64,000 bases of DNA from Solea solea (lineage: Eukaryota > Chordata > Actinopteri > Pleuronectiformes > Soleidae), in assembly GCF_958295425.1 (NCBI RefSeq), contig NC_081146.1, positions 9,373,485 through 9,437,484 of the forward strand, read 5' to 3'. This document shows, piece after piece, positions 13,628-26,430 of the stretch. The translations under genes and the position numbers were made by a program. Within the stretch, counting starts at the first letter, position 1; each line of letters starts with the position of its first letter. Below the pieces are notes generated by a model. The model ran no database searches and was not told the DNA's origin. It was given only the letters and a program-made list of their open reading frames with translations.

Positions 13628-13652
13628 CCCCCCCCCCCCCCCCCCCCCCCCC
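13628..13652. repeat. Homopolymer of 25 C
   Basis: An uninterrupted run of 25 cytosines (G on the minus strand). Such long C runs are rare and are also a typical place for sequencing or assembly length error. Confidence 0.95.
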
Positions 13653-14340
13653 ACATCGCTCCTTCATCCTGCACATGCCAACCTGCATTCTACATCTAAA
13701 ATCTATAAGTCATCCTTTCTCCATCACTCCATCCATCTCCCTGTCTCAATAAGCAATGAGTGGTTTTGGTTCCGATCCAAATCAATCCTGTTCTGACACT
13801 GACCCACATCATTCATCTCTGCCTGCTGTCTCTCTCTATCTCTCTGCCTCTCTAACAGTAGGAGTGTGCAGCCGGCTGCCAGCAGGCATCAGTCATGTTG
13901 TCAGGGTATGGCTCTGGGGCAGCTGTTGGCTGTGAGGGCAAGCACTCCAGCGAGCTTCTCTTCAAGTCTGTCCCTAAACAGCCTCCGTGCACTGGCGGTG
14001 TTTAGAATTGCTGGACTTCTTGCTTTGTTTTGGAACAGGTTTTTAGGCCGTGAAAGCAAAACCTGGCATTTATTACAAAGCACAAGAACTCTTTCTTTGT
14101 CTGGATGAAATGTGTTAACACCGAGCGTATCGCAGACGACACGCTTGCACAAGCAAACTTTGCCTTACTGCAATTCCGCGACGTTGTGTGCTATTGGAAT
14201 AAAAGCAAACGTTTTCTGAAAGCTGAGAAGTTGCAAGTCAAAACCAACATGTGGTTATTATAGTAATTTCACTCATGCTGTTGCAGAAAGCCGGCAAATC
14301 AGCGTCTGTCACCATCATTTGACCTGTTTTTGCACATTGA

Positions 14341-14376
14341 GAGACAAAGAAACTGAGAGACAAAGAAACTGAGAGA
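14341..14376. repeat. Short tandem duplication
   Basis: Two adjacent copies of GAGACAAAGAAACT and a third partial copy. Confidence 0.8.
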
Positions 14377-14379
14377 CTC

Positions 14380-15440
14380 AAAATTGTAAATATGTTTTGT
14401 AGTGTTCAAATTTCACATTTAACACCCAAAATCAGTTTTCTTTATTTTAAATTGTTAAAACTGTATTTTAACGTGCAGTAAATTGTAAATAACTGCCATG
14501 TTTTGGAAGTTATTCTGGACCTTTTATGGTTAAAATAAGCACAGAAAAAAAAGTCCAGAATTAGGTGTTACAGGGTTAACAAAGCTTTAGACACAACAGA
14601 CAACAAGATATAGATCATAAAACCCAAACACACTTATATTTAATTTATTTTTTAATCATCTTTCTGTATTATCCTATTATCCAGCTGTAATTGAATGTGT
14701 TGCTCCCTAGTGTTACATTAATAGTGGTGCTTTTTTTCTATTTGCTGCGCTCCTCTACTTTAGTCTTCTGTTATTCAAGTGGTTGGTTAAGTTTCCCTGC
14801 TGGAGAGCAACTCATTTCTGCTGATGCGGCTGGTATGGTAATGCACAGCACAAACAGCTGTTTCAGGTTCATAAAGGCACAGACAGCGATATCTCCCAAG
14901 CTTCTCCTTAGTATCCAGCTCATATATTATTTGGAGAGGTTAGTGGCCTTTGACCGTAACACTGAATCACATGCGGTCATTATCTTGACCTATATGCATC
15001 AAAATGTGGACTCAAAAAGTTAAATCAGCTGCATTGTATATGTTCTCTAATCTTTCCTTTGCTCAGGTGATTCATCGTCTCTCTCTCTTTTCCGCTCCTT
15101 CAACAGGCATCATCTATCTGCTGTCTATTTCAGGGACGGAAAAAAATTTAAGGAAACCTCCACCACCCCATAATCACGCTGTCTTTCTCTTCCTAATTTG
15201 CACTTCCCATCTCTCCTTAAAAACCTCCCCCCGTTTTCTTCCTGTTTCTTAGAGAGATCAAATACAATCTATCTACCCAATATGTCTCTTACAGGCCTTC
15301 AAGATTTCAAAAAAAAGTGGAAAACTATTCAGTTTTCAGACGTATTTTCCACAAAAGCCCACGGCCTCCTCCAGATTTAATTGGCCCTATAAATAAACTG
15401 GTCTACTGCAAAAGTCGCTCAGGAGGGCAGAAATTGTAGG
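14380..15440. other. Non-genic stretch
   Basis: AT-rich, with no exon or domain recognised. Confidence 0.45.
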
Positions 15441-15444
15441 GAAC

Positions 15445-15490
15445 GCACACACACACACACACAGAGAGAGAGGGAGAGAGGGAGAGAGAT
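15445..15490. repeat. Compound CA / GA microsatellite
   Basis: A CA run is followed directly by GA and GGGAGA units. Confidence 0.85.
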
Positions 15491-15752
15491 GGTGGCATGC
15501 AGAGACAGAACGATAGACAAAGAGTGAGAGTGTGAATTACCAAAGTAGATTAATCTAATTCTCTAAGTCTTGCCTGAGCGATGTTCAGACAACTGAGACA
15601 GACAATAAGATGGATGTGCATGCATGAGAAAGAAAAAAGGATGTGTGTGGTACAGAGATGGAGGTGACAGAGAAAAAAAAACAGATGCACAGTAAGGAAA
15701 TCACCAATTTCTGGAAAAAGAAAGGATACATAATGTTGAGGAGACAAGCTTT

Positions 15753-16150
15753 TAGGTCACGTTCACACCTTATAGTCCGCTTGGGGATTCAGTCGGTCTG
15801 AGTTTGCTTGAAACGAAAAGAACCTTTGGAATAACGTATTCCCCTCCTCGCCTGAGGCGGCGCTGCATCAAGAATTACAGAATGGAGAAGAAAACTCGCT
15901 CATCTACTGGTAAATGCAAGGGCAACTTCGGTTTGTGCCACATTAGATCAAAACATGGAGCTGTATCAAATCATCAGTCTTGTTTTTTTTTAAAATGTTG
16001 TTTTATGTGAACATGCAACAATGGGCTCAGCCATTTCTCCCGGCCATCTGTCTACACGCACATATGTTTTGATTGGGTTTACCCACAATGCCATGCGCTG
16101 TAGTCCACTTCCTGCATTTGGTTTACTTGATGAAGTGGACTTTCCAAGCA
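15753..16150. mobile_element. Probable inverted-repeat DNA transposon fragment
   Basis: The left part reads TAGGTCACGTTCACACCTTA followed by TAGTCCGC, the form of terminal sequence seen in short non-autonomous elements of fish. The right end is not cleanly found, so the boundary is approximate and the family call is from memory of the motif style. Confidence 0.35.
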
Positions 16151-16159
16151 AATTAAAAA

Positions 16160-17100
16160 TGAATTAATACTAACTTTAGATTTTGTCGAGGCTGTAAAAT
16201 AGAAAGTTTCCAGAAAATAGAAAGTTTCCATTGTGAAGGCCCCGTTTGGCTTATCAGGAAAAATAAGACAGTGTTGTTATGTGGTTCTCAGAACTCCTCC
16301 TGAAGCAGATAATCACAACATCAAAGCATCTGAAACGCACTGTGTGGAAGTACTGCGGGTTCTAAAAGTAAAGTAAGGACCAAGTCTGTGGGTTACGTCC
16401 AAATATCTTCCAAGGAGTAGTGTGCCACGTACAAATTGTTCCAACGTTATTTTTGGAAAGAGTGACAGTCCTACTAGTCTCTTCTCCTCTGTTCTATTTT
16501 ATTCTACTCCGTTCCAAATTAAGTGGCACCGTAACAGCAAACCTAGAGAATAGTGTGGAGTCACAAGTCGTGCAAAAAAAAAAAAGAACAAGTCAAAAAG
16601 TATAATAGAAACATCAAGTACCTGAAAGCTTTCTTTGAATGAGAGGCAAGAGAATCGCTGATGTGTCACAAAAACATCATAATATGGACAAGCACAAATA
16701 ATGTGTGTATGCATGAAACTACTGTACATGCATACGTGTGTGTGTTGTGTTTGTTTAAGCTGAGACAGAACAAGCATTGCCATGAGATTTTGTCAGTGTT
16801 TGTGTATAAAAAACAAAGAGTATCCTCAACAGTGCAGGGTGTTGACTCTATAGGGATGTGCAGTAACATGCCGTCTAATTAACAGTGTCCTCTCTGTGTT
16901 GAGGCTGGTTCCCATAGCCCCAAACAGCCATGATTAAAAGCGATGCTCTCAAAGGATGGGGAGCGCTTTCAACCCACTCCAGATATTTCCAAGATGCCGT
17001 CCACACACAATCGACCATCTCATCTTGACCAGAATGGACGCTCTTTCAACTCTCTGTCTCAATCTGTGACTGGGTCCCTCTCAAGTACTTCTCTTAGACG
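16160..17100. other. Non-genic stretch
   Basis: No exon recognised. Short frames on both strands show no domain pattern. Confidence 0.45.
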
Positions 17101-17101
17101 T

Positions 17102-17104
<3 letters not shown>

Positions 17105-17135
<31 letters not shown>
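17105..17135. repeat. CT microsatellite
   Basis: About 15 perfect CT units in pyrimidine-rich surroundings. Confidence 0.9.
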
Positions 17136-17138
<3 letters not shown>

Positions 17139-17890
17139 CCCTTCATCTGTGTGCTGCCGGTTCTCCGTTTCCCACAAACACTCCTTCTCTTCTCTCCACT
17201 CTCACTTCTCTCACCCTCACTGTCTGCCAAGGCTTCACATCAAAGCCGATGATTGGTTTCTAACTGTTCAGCAGGCAGTATTTTATCCCGTGTTGTGTGA
17301 AGAGACCAAAATAATCAGCATGAATATGGAAAAACCTGCTTCTATGGTAATATCCAGCCCACTAATATCCATATCAGTCAAACTAACTTGGCTTAATTTG
17401 ACTTAGACACAAACGGATGGCAGCACTTTACTCCAAAGTCCCCTTGGCTTGGAGTCACATTGTAAACAGTGCCTTATGTGTAAATATAGCAACTTGTCAA
17501 GGTTGTTGGCTCAGTGCTGAAACTGAATTGTGTAAAGAAAGCAACAATTTACTTTGTTTCTACTTTGTTTTCTTGGCACCACCTCCACCAAGTTTATTCT
17601 ATTCAGTCTCTGATTCCTCCGTACACAATCACTACCTCAAGGTTGTTGGCAACGTGTTGTGAGGCTGTTTTTAACAAGTTTCCCCTAACGGTAATTTGAT
17701 AGTTACGTCGAACTAAATTAGACTTTCGTCCTTGGACTCAGGTTTTGTGAAAATATGCTAATTTAAGACATGGTTTGAGAAGTTTTAGTTTTGCATAAAG
17801 CTTTTGAAACCCTAAGTGTTTGTATACACGTCAGAGTTTAACTGTTTCATTTAAACTGTCAAGCTGTTGGTTAGAAAGCTACCTTAGTCG

Positions 17891-18200
17891 GTTAACCCTT
17901 AGAACACAGAGGATTTAGGCAGATTTTTTTCCATTACTATGTTAAAATGTATATACAGAGGCTATAAGAATGCAATATAGTGTCTTATATCTTATTATAT
18001 CTATTATTATACAATTATCACCACTACCGTTTTAAAAATAAATAAATATGTGATATAAAATGAATCACAACTTTGACAAAGACACATAAGAAGACGAAAA
18101 GCCTATAGACCTATATACACACACCTCCAGGATGTCCATATAAGGAGTTGTGTATTATTCCCAGGCAATTTACCAAGACCTGTGGCACCAATGGTAAAAA
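17891..18200 (+). repeat. Dispersed repeat family, copy B
   Basis: It begins GGTTAACCCTTAGAACACAG and continues through the same blocks as copy A, including CCAGGATGTCCATATAAGGA and a closing CCTGTGGCACCAAT. It is about 250 bp shorter than copy A because a central part is missing. Confidence 0.6.
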
Positions 18201-18306
18201 ACTACCAGTATCTTCACTCTCATCTAACTCTTGTGTAGAATCTAATCTTATTTTAGGAGTAAATGGCACAGTTAGCTGATAGCCTTCTCTGATTTGGCTT
18301 TAACTA

Positions 18307-18585
18307 GGGATGGGAATCTGTATCAGTCTGATACTGGTCGAAATCACTGGATCAGCTAACAGACAGATAAAAATGTAAAATCCGATACAAACCATAAATT
18401 CTGTATGTCGACTGCATAAAAACTGTAATTTCGAGTCATGTTCGGGCTGTTAATTTCTCCTTTTTGGGAGAACGTTATTTGCATCAGCTTCCTAGTTCAT
18501 AAATGGTCTAAAATGATGGTATCGGTAGATACTCGAGATTGTGATATCGGTATCGGACACAAAAAAAGTGGTATCGTTCTCTCCC
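18307..18585. mobile_element. Short inverted-repeat element with TA target site
   Basis: The left end is GGGATGGGAATC. The right end, read in reverse, is GGGAGAGAACGA, giving imperfect terminal inverted repeats. The dinucleotide TA flanks both ends (18,305-18,306 and 18,586-18,587). The interior repeats GATACTGG/GTATCGG motifs typical of this kind of fish repeat. No transposase frame is present. Confidence 0.5.
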
Positions 18586-19769
18586 TATTATATAAAACCA
18601 CATGTGTTACGACTGTATTTTATCAGCTTATATTTCAAATTCATGTGCAGCTTTCCAAAGTTCAAATTAAGCCAAAGACTTATTCAAATGGACTCCACAC
18701 CATGGCCTGCTCTGTCAGTCTTGGCAGTTCTGCTGAAGCAACTTGATTTCAATGAAGATTGCTTTATTCTGTCTTCATCTTGCACTGTATAAATTAAAAT
18801 ATGATGTCAAACTATTTGCAGTTTGCTGTACTCTGTGCTATTTCTCTTAACGTGTCACACCAGTTCTGTCTTCTCGCAATCTAAAGAAGCACATTTCAAT
18901 TAATAAATATGATTCAGGCAAAGACATGCAGCCATGAGCACAACAAGCGTCCATCCACCACCACTTATTTCTCGTAAGGGTCACAAGTAAGAGCACGTCT
19001 CTCCCAGCAACAAGATATCATTTAATTAACGTCTGCTATGAATTTTTACTTGAAGTGTAAAAGAACAGCAAATCAAGAAAGTTTTTAACATTAGGATGAT
19101 ACATGAAGATTTTATGCTGCTGAAGCATTTGGGGAAGTTTGCGAAACAGGCCACAAAGTTGGTCTGCAGGAAGTGTTCAGCGTCGGTTCACCCGTTACTG
19201 TACTGAAATAAAGCAGCTGCTGACACTTCACATCTGCCACCTGCAGTGAGTCATACAGGCCTCAGATTAGCAGCAACATGTGACGCATTTCAGTAAATCC
19301 CAATTCAGTGTGTTTGGGCTCTGACATCAAATCAAGCTCTCCTACAAACCCTGGCCTCACTGGTAAGCTATACCTTAGTTCCCTAAATTCTCAAGTGGAG
19401 ATGACAAACTGTCTAAAAAGAGGAAAGGTGCCTGCCATTTAGAGTCTTCATCCTCAGAAATAATAAGTTCTAAGTAAGCATTTTTTTTTTATTCCACAGT
19501 ATTAGGAGTAATCCCTATGGCTCTGTGGATTAAGTTTTCTGACATGACGTGAATCCTCCCCATCTTTGTCACATTGTCCCTTTTCCCTGTTGCTCGGTGA
19601 AATGATTAAGCAGAAACGCTTTTATGTGGCAGAAAATAGAGACATGCGGGCCTCGAACAGATTGCGGGAGAAACGGGGAGGGTGGAGAAGACATGTTTCT
19701 CCCTCAAAGATTGATAAAAGAGAGATATTTCTGTAACTGCGGGCTAATTCAATGAGTCGAGCCAGATCT

Positions 19770-20660
19770 CAGTGGGGATTTATAGCCTTGGCTTCAAAAC
19801 AATTAGCTGGAGAATGGCAGCCGTTTAAAAGACAAGGAGACACGGAAATCTTAATACAGCTGTAGGTATTTCCCAATGGAGGAGTCATTTTTACAGCCTC
19901 CTTACAGAGTGTCTCTTTCTCTCACCCTAATACTGTGAGCCAATCTCCTCTGTATCATTTCACACACAAGACAATTTTCTGAAAGCTGCTGTTGGGGGAA
20001 AGGGAAGACGGAGAGAGAGAGAGAGAGAGAGAGGGGAGAGAAAAGAACAGAGGTGTCGACAGAATGAGAGGAGAAATTAAAAAAGGAAAGATATGAGAGT
20101 GTGAGGTCTGGGATGCTGTTAGAGAGATGAACTGAGAAAGTTATAGAGACAGAGAGAGAGAGAGAGAAACACAATTGGAAGGAGGGAGTGCGGAGACAGG
20201 GAAAGGGGGGGCGGGCTTAAACCGTTACACAAACAAGAATGAAAAGAGACAGAAAAAGGAAGCAACACACCCATAGAAATAGATAAAGCTCAGCAGAAGT
20301 TAGGTTGTGGTTGTCTGGGGAGCTGGAAGATTGAGCACGCCTCTCTCTCTTTATGCGGACACTTCCTGCCCGCTGCCCTCTGTTTGCCGAGGGCCAATCA
20401 GTGAGTCCATCTGTCCGTCGGGGCCCAATCAGTCAGAGCACAAAGGAACTAAGTCAGCATGTCCTTGTCGACACAGGTAATCAAAGAAACTGTTAAACCT
20501 CCACCACTTTTCATGTGCTCTTAAGCCTGGCTTTTTCATGTAGCACTCTCAGTAGAGGCTGCCCTCAGGTAGTTTAGCCCCTTTTATTACGGCCGTAGCA
20601 AACTGCGAGCTGACTTATTGTACCGTTAACCCTCAGCCTAAGGCTGCATTCATGTGCGCA
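19770..20660. promoter_or_regulatory. Candidate regulatory block with paired CCAAT boxes
   Basis: Unlike its AT-rich surroundings, this stretch has two same-strand CCAAT boxes about 30 bp apart (20,394-20,398 in GGGCCAATCAGTGAG and 20,425-20,429 in GGCCCAATCAGTCAG). Further on is a TTTATTACGGCC motif (near 20,584) that resembles a Cdx/Hox-type site. GA runs at 20,011-20,033 and about 20,150-20,165 interrupt it. No coding exon is visible. That it is regulatory is an inference. Confidence 0.3.
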
Positions 20661-21289
20661 TAAGCAATTATGTTCCCAGTAATAATCAAGTTGTGATTAG
20701 AAAAGCTTGGTCATAGATAAATCCAATACAGAACCAATACAGAAAAGACATGTTGGGTTTCTGGGTGAAATGAAATGCTCATTTAATCAGTAGTGTATGA
20801 TTGATAACGCCTCATATTGTTATGTGTAATGTCTTAAGTGTCAGGTTAAGTAATGAACCCACAGAGAATTATAAGCTCCCTCTGTGAGTTCCTCTCAGTA
20901 ACACACACTGTTTTTGCATATTACAGCTCATTGTTTTGCTCTTTATTGCCTGCAACTTTATTGTTTTGTTCACGCTCACCATTATGAAGTGAAATCGAGG
21001 CACAACAGTCAGTTGTTTGCAGCATCAAAAGCTGATGGACCCACTGTGCAGTGTGCACTGTAAACAATAAAAACATAAAATTAGCATCCGCAGGTAAGAC
21101 AATTGGAACAATAAAAACTGCATTTTAACACTTAGGACTAAATGTGAAATGTACTATTGTGAAATGATGCCCTTTTTTCGAAGTGATATGATGCTTCTAA
21201 TGGTAATAATGTCTCTTTGACAAAGAGCTTAATGATGTTGCCTGAAAGTGGCACAGAGTTGATTAGTGTATTATAGTGATTGCCAGACC
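20660..21289. other. Non-genic stretch
   Basis: No supported exon. AT-rich with simple single-copy appearance. Confidence 0.45.
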
Positions 21290-21630
21290 ATCCATCCACC
21301 CATTCATCTTCTACTGCTTTATCCTCCACATGAGGGTCATGGAGGGCGCTGGTGCCAATCCCAGCTGTTTTAAGGTGAAAGGCGGGGGGGACACCATGGA
21401 CAGGTCGACAGTCCATCACAGGGACACATAGAGACAAACAACCATTCACTCTCACGCTTACAACTACGGTCAATTTAGAGTGTCCAATCTTGCCATATTC
21501 CCAGACCTACATGTTATTGGACTGTGGGAGGAAACCAGAGAACCCAAAATAAAACACACACACGGGGAGAACATGCAAACTCCATGCAGAAAGGCCCTTG
21601 TTCTGAACAGGTCCCGAACCCGAGTGCAAT
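21290..21630 (-). mobile_element. Dispersed LINE-type 3' fragment
   Basis: It begins with CCATCCATCCACCCATTC tandem GGAT units (in reverse), then TCTACTGCTTTATCCTCCAC. It continues to GGACTGTGGGAGGAAACC and GGGGAGAACATGCAAACTCC. This block order is that of a very common teleost retroelement tail. It holds no intact frame. A related shorter copy is at 28,151. Confidence 0.6.
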
Positions 21631-21779
21631 TGTATCTAGTGTGCTTTTGTTCCTGCAAACACATCCGGTCAGGTTACTCTACCCATAGGTTTGTTTTGCA
21701 GTCTTTAAGGTGTAATGTGTAACACTGAGAAAAATGTATTGGAAGAAACTGAATATACTGCCCATAAGAGTCAGGCTCC

Positions 21780-22110
21780 GCCTACGTCTCCTCCTTTCTC
21801 TCCTGCGTTCATCTCGGCATGCAATCAGTTCAGCTGCGGCGGCACACCTGCTCCCAATCCAATCATCAAGCACCTCTGCTTATTTCCTGGTTCTCCAGTC
21901 ACTCGTTCGCCAGATTGTTACAGACCTCTGTGTGGCAAACGTCGCGGTTCTCTTAGTTCTCTAATGGTTCGTTACTTGCTCGTATTCTGCTCTTGTTTAC
22001 TCATGTGCTCAGAACGTTCTCCCGCGTGCATGCTGCCACTGACGCTTACCTTCCCCGCCGCCAGAATCACCTCCGGTTCTCCTGCATTAGTTGATCTCAT
22101 CTGTTTACCC
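21780..22110 (+). mobile_element. Possible LTR-type retroelement remnant
   Basis: The stretch from GGCGGCACACCTGCTCCC through TATTTCCTGGTTCTCCAGTC, CGCCAGATTGTTACAG and TCCCGCGTGCATGC reads like the R/U5 part of a Ty3-type long terminal repeat seen in fish. It is GC-rich relative to its neighbours. No second copy of the repeat or polymerase frame lies nearby, so it would be a solo, broken piece. A weaker relative may be at 38,910-39,030. Confidence 0.3.
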
Positions 22111-22799
22111 ATTCATCACTAAACTGTTAAACTGCCCTCTGTCTTCGCCTGCCTGCACCACCTCACATTAACACATAAGTATGATTTTATAAGCGAATAA
22201 TGACTTAAAAACAACTAATTCAATGATCAGTTGTGATTACTTTGTTGGCAAATCGGGAAAATAAACAGGCTACCAGAAAATGAGGGGTCAATTAGTGGTC
22301 TTAATTGTTTATTGCTATTCTGATCAACATGATCGATACCACATAGTAATAAACAAGTATGTGGCACTTTGTTCCACCATCACACTCACACATACAGCAG
22401 TTCTCTGTGGCGCGGCAGCCCGTGTCATCAGACTACTCCCTCTCACACCTCCTCCTATCAGCATGATAAATTGACTCCTCTCCGGAGAGTAAACAATAAA
22501 GTCGTCCAACCTGAACCCTACCAGTCTCTGTCACTTTCAGGGATACACCGTCACAGGTGACATGTGGCCGATATCAGACATTTAGACACGCTGCAATGAA
22601 AACGTGACAATGTCACGCCATAAGGTGACAGTGACCTGTAGCTTATGAATGACCGAGTTCATTCAGGAAAAAAGATGTTTTTTTTAAAAAACGCTTTGGG
22701 TTTTATCGTCTTGAGATTGTTTGGACAGAACCATCATGTTCTCCTCTTTTTATATCTTGAAACTTCATCAGGTGAGGTTACTCTACCCTACTCTAGGTC

Positions 22800-23150
22800 T
22801 GTTTTGCAGTCTTTAAGGTCAAATGTGAATATACTACCCATAAGTATGATTTTATTGTATGATGACTTTAAAACAAAAAAAATTCTGGATTAGTAGCCTC
22901 TGAATAAGCATTTTTTTAAGTACATAAGGCAAGGGCAGTGCTTTATGGAGTCCACCATCTTGCACTTCCATGTTTCTACAGTAGTGCAAATATACAAACC
23001 AGCCTGAGCAGTTTACTTCGCAAACAAAGGGGAACAACATCTTTCTGCTTTGTGAAGGCCACAGTAGTTCCCTGACTCACCCTGGAAAGGGAGAAGTGAG
23101 CTTATAGGAGATTTACAATCAGATGTCATCTAGTCTCATATTCCATTCCA
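22800..23150. mobile_element. Non-autonomous element copy (CTTTAAGGT-type end)
   Basis: It contains the ordered blocks CAGTCTTTAAGGTCAAATGT, GGAGTCCACCATCTTGCACT, CCATGTTTCTACAGTAG and GAAGGCCACAGTAGTTCCCT. The first block also occurs near 21,700 and a related copy lies at 45,636-45,940. No coding capacity. Confidence 0.45.
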
Positions 23151-23379
23151 TTAGCAGAGGTTTCTCACCAGGAAATCAGCCACATTCGTATTTTCTTTTT
23201 TTGTATAAAACAAGAATGCCCCACCAACTGGGCTGGGAAGTGTTGCATTACAAGGAGCATAAACAGGCGGCGTATACGGACCACAGGACTCAAACTGGAG
23301 GTGTGCATGCATTAATCCTCTTGGACGCACACACGACTGTGGAAAGTATGCCCCGGGCCTAATACTTAGACAGTGAAAC

Positions 23380-24240
23380 TTTAAAGGGACACAATGGAGG
23401 ATTTGCTCTGGGGGTCCCCCTACAGTTGGTAATCAGTATTGTTTATTAGAACTGCCATAAGATGTATGTTGCGGTAACATGTGCTCTGACGCAGGACGTC
23501 TAATTTACAAACAGCCATGTCTTCAGAACAATGTTATAGCATTTTATACAAATGTAAGATATTATAAATGAAAACTAACGATACTTTATTTGCAATTTGT
23601 GTATTTTTGATTTTGTGGTTCATTTTTGTTTGCTCAACTCATAAAGTGTTGTCTGCTTCGTGAAAAGTGTTGTTGTTTGAAGAGATGAGGGCAATAACAC
23701 GACCTGACATACAGCAAGCTCAAACTGTTAAGTGAGGAGTGCTGTGCCGTATGCCGTAAAGTAGAATGTTGTAGTTATTTTTGTGGCGTGGCCAAAAAAA
23801 ACAGAGGTTCCATAGTGCCAGAACAGGCGATGCAGACCTGCCCAGGCTTTGACAGAGGTGCCATTCACCCTTTTGTAAGTACCATAAAATAATCTTGGAG
23901 ACATTATTTGAAGGTTGAAATCTTACATTGTGTCGCTTAAGTAATCAAAAAGTCAAAGGAAGTGTTCCAGACTTAGGACTTCACAGCAATTGACTTGCCT
24001 TTGTAACATTATTGACTATTGTCATCATCAAAGGTATTTTGCAGCGCTGACAGAAACAGAGGTAAAAGGCATAAGAAAGACCGATTGGCTTTTGCCTGTT
24101 GCTCACTTTCGGTTTTGACGACAGCGTCGGTACTTTGTTACATTGTGCAGGTTAAGCTGTGCCAAAACCTCAGTCACCGAGTTAAGTAAAAATATCTTTT
24201 CACACAGTGGACTTGTGAATAACAACTTGCAAATTGAATA
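23380..24240. other. Non-genic stretch
   Basis: No exon recognised. Repeat-like around 23,380-23,450 and otherwise unremarkable. Confidence 0.4.
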
Positions 24241-24560
24241 GCTTCTCTCACTGTATGTTCTGCTTTTAGCTCAGAGTTGCTGTATCATTTGCATGTTTAG
24301 GTGTCTCTTTCACTGGGGACCAATTAAATGATAAAGCGGTGCTGTTACAGGTTTATGTAAATTCTCTGTGCGAGAGGCTTGTATTGATAAATGGCATGGA
24401 ATTACAGAACAGCAAATAACTGCGGGCGGTGTATATTATTTTCCCTTTTTTTAATTGATAAGGTTGCAGGGGAACATTTACTGTCTGACGGTGAGGTGCA
24501 AGTGTTTCTCAGGGGTTGTTATTTTTCAGTCGCAAAATAAAGGAGCACGGTGAAAGAAAT
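24240..24560. promoter_or_regulatory. Candidate conserved non-coding element
   Basis: Apparently unique sequence with octamer-like ATTTGCATG, ATTAAATGATAAAG and TTAATTGATAAGG motifs and no microsatellites or repeat ends. It resembles vertebrate enhancers in composition, which is a weak argument. Cross-species conservation is not visible from one sequence. Confidence 0.2.
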
Positions 24561-25800
24561 GGAGAGGAAGGATCACATACTCTAAACTAATGCAGTGCCT
24601 CGGCAGCTCGTTCAAGCTCAGGACACAGGTGAATAATGGAGGCTCTTATTGTGTCAGCCAATATCATTAAAGCTGCATTAAGAAATATTTTTTTTTTTAC
24701 TCGCACACTGGATCAGATGGCTCCCTGAATCAACGACCCAGTCTGCTCTGCTGCTTTCAGCCACTTTTGCGGCTCAGTGTCGCGCTTTGTCGACCAAATG
24801 AACCAAAACAATCCTGGTTTATATAAAATCAAGGACAGATGTTTTTCAGCCCGCTCGCTCCACTGGACTAGAGAAGAAGTTAATGGAGAAAAAGGTTCAT
24901 ATTTAGCTTCTTTAGATTCTTTCCACGAGGTGGTGAACCAAACCTGTTGGCCAAGTGGACTTCACATTTTGAAAAGGGCAAATTGATGGCAACTACTGTA
25001 AATGGAACAGTTTGCATCATGCAAATAAGTTACACGTATATTTGACACACTGGCTAAACATAATGCAAAATGACTTTTCAGCATTAACATGGACTGCCTC
25101 ACTAGACTCTTAGAGGCACAGTCATTTATAAGCCTGTAGGACATTTTGGATCATAGACAGGGCCATACATCAGTCGAGGTTATCTCTGAAGGTCTTAATA
25201 TTACTCATTGTGTTACATTGTTGATGCTCTGTTGGCTCTTTGAGACTTAGAGTATCTTCAAAACCACAGCAATCAGAAGTTATCACTGCCGAGTGCCCAC
25301 ATGTTAATGTTCTCCAACACAGTGAAGAATACTGTTACTCACATTAAAGGAGACAAAGGCTCAAAAGTAAAATGATCCTTGAGATTTCACTGAAGCTACG
25401 GTGCTGTTAAATTAAGGAGCACAGAAAGGCAATAGGTTGTTTAAGTAGCAGACGACTTAAATACCCTGTGGGCTTTTTCACAGCAGACAGTTTGACATTT
25501 CCTGGTAGAAAAAAAAAAAGCACAGGTATAAATTCCATTAGTGTCTTCAGCCTCAGTGTCCTGGTATTGTTGATACTGTCACACTGTGACATGATCACAT
25601 GGTTTACTGCCTGGGACACTTGGAAAGAAAGCAGCCACTGTTAGTGTTATTAGAAACATCATTTTGAACCATGTTGAACAGGAAAGAACAAGCGTTACAC
25701 TGGATTTTTTTTTTGTCACCGTACACACTTGCATGCAGTTATTTAGATGAGAATTCTATCTTCTGCTAAATGTTTTTGCCACGTTTTCTTGTGTGTTGAT

Positions 25801-26430
25801 TAGGGCTGTCAAAGTTAGTTAATAATTTAAGTCAGCTAATGCAAATTTGTTTACTTCTGGTGTGCGCTGACCTCTGACATGAAAGCCGGGACTTATCCAC
25901 GCGAAACAGTCACTTGCCTGCAGTCAGTCAGTCACATGGTAGCTGAAGATGGAGAGACGTGAGGGATTGTTGGGCGGAAAGCTTCATGACAAGAAGCTGA
26001 GTCAAAAAAACAGAAGTGTGACTAACTGCGGAGACCTGCGCAGAGGAATTCCTCCTCATCGCCAATGAGGGGAAAGTAAGTGGCAAGCTAACCACTCTAG
26101 GCACCGACAGTGGCCGTAATGTACTGGCAGCTGCCCTGACGACTTCCATTTGGACTCCTATCCTGTGTGGCCTGTGACTGCTCCCTCTCTTTTAACACAT
26201 GTTCTTGTTGCATACAGGACGGCAGTCCTCCATGTTGAGCCTTTATTTTAAGATGACCTGGTTACCATTTGATAGACCTGAGTCTCTTAGAAATCACATA
26301 GCTCTATGTGTAGTTCTGTGTTTAAAAAGAAAGATACAATTAAACAATGGTGTCTGATTAGCCTTCATTTAGTCATTAGAAGAAAAGCAAACTTAATCGT
26401 GATTAATCTAGATTAAAGAATTTCAAAATG
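25801..26430. mobile_element. Diverged inverted-repeat element (GGGCTGTCAAAGTTA end)
   Basis: The left end TAGGGCTGTCAAAGTTAGTT and the right-hand block TTAATCGTGATTAATCTAGA match the two ends of a common fish non-autonomous element whose termini alternate TTAA and GATTAAT motifs. The right terminus is truncated. The interior of about 500 bp contains no intact frame. Confidence 0.4.

Noticed and set aside
13895..14005. 36-residue frame (MLSGYGSGAAVGCEGKHS start) shortly after an AACAG acceptor-like site
   Set aside because: Sensible-looking residues but no partner exon, no recognised domain and too short to support.
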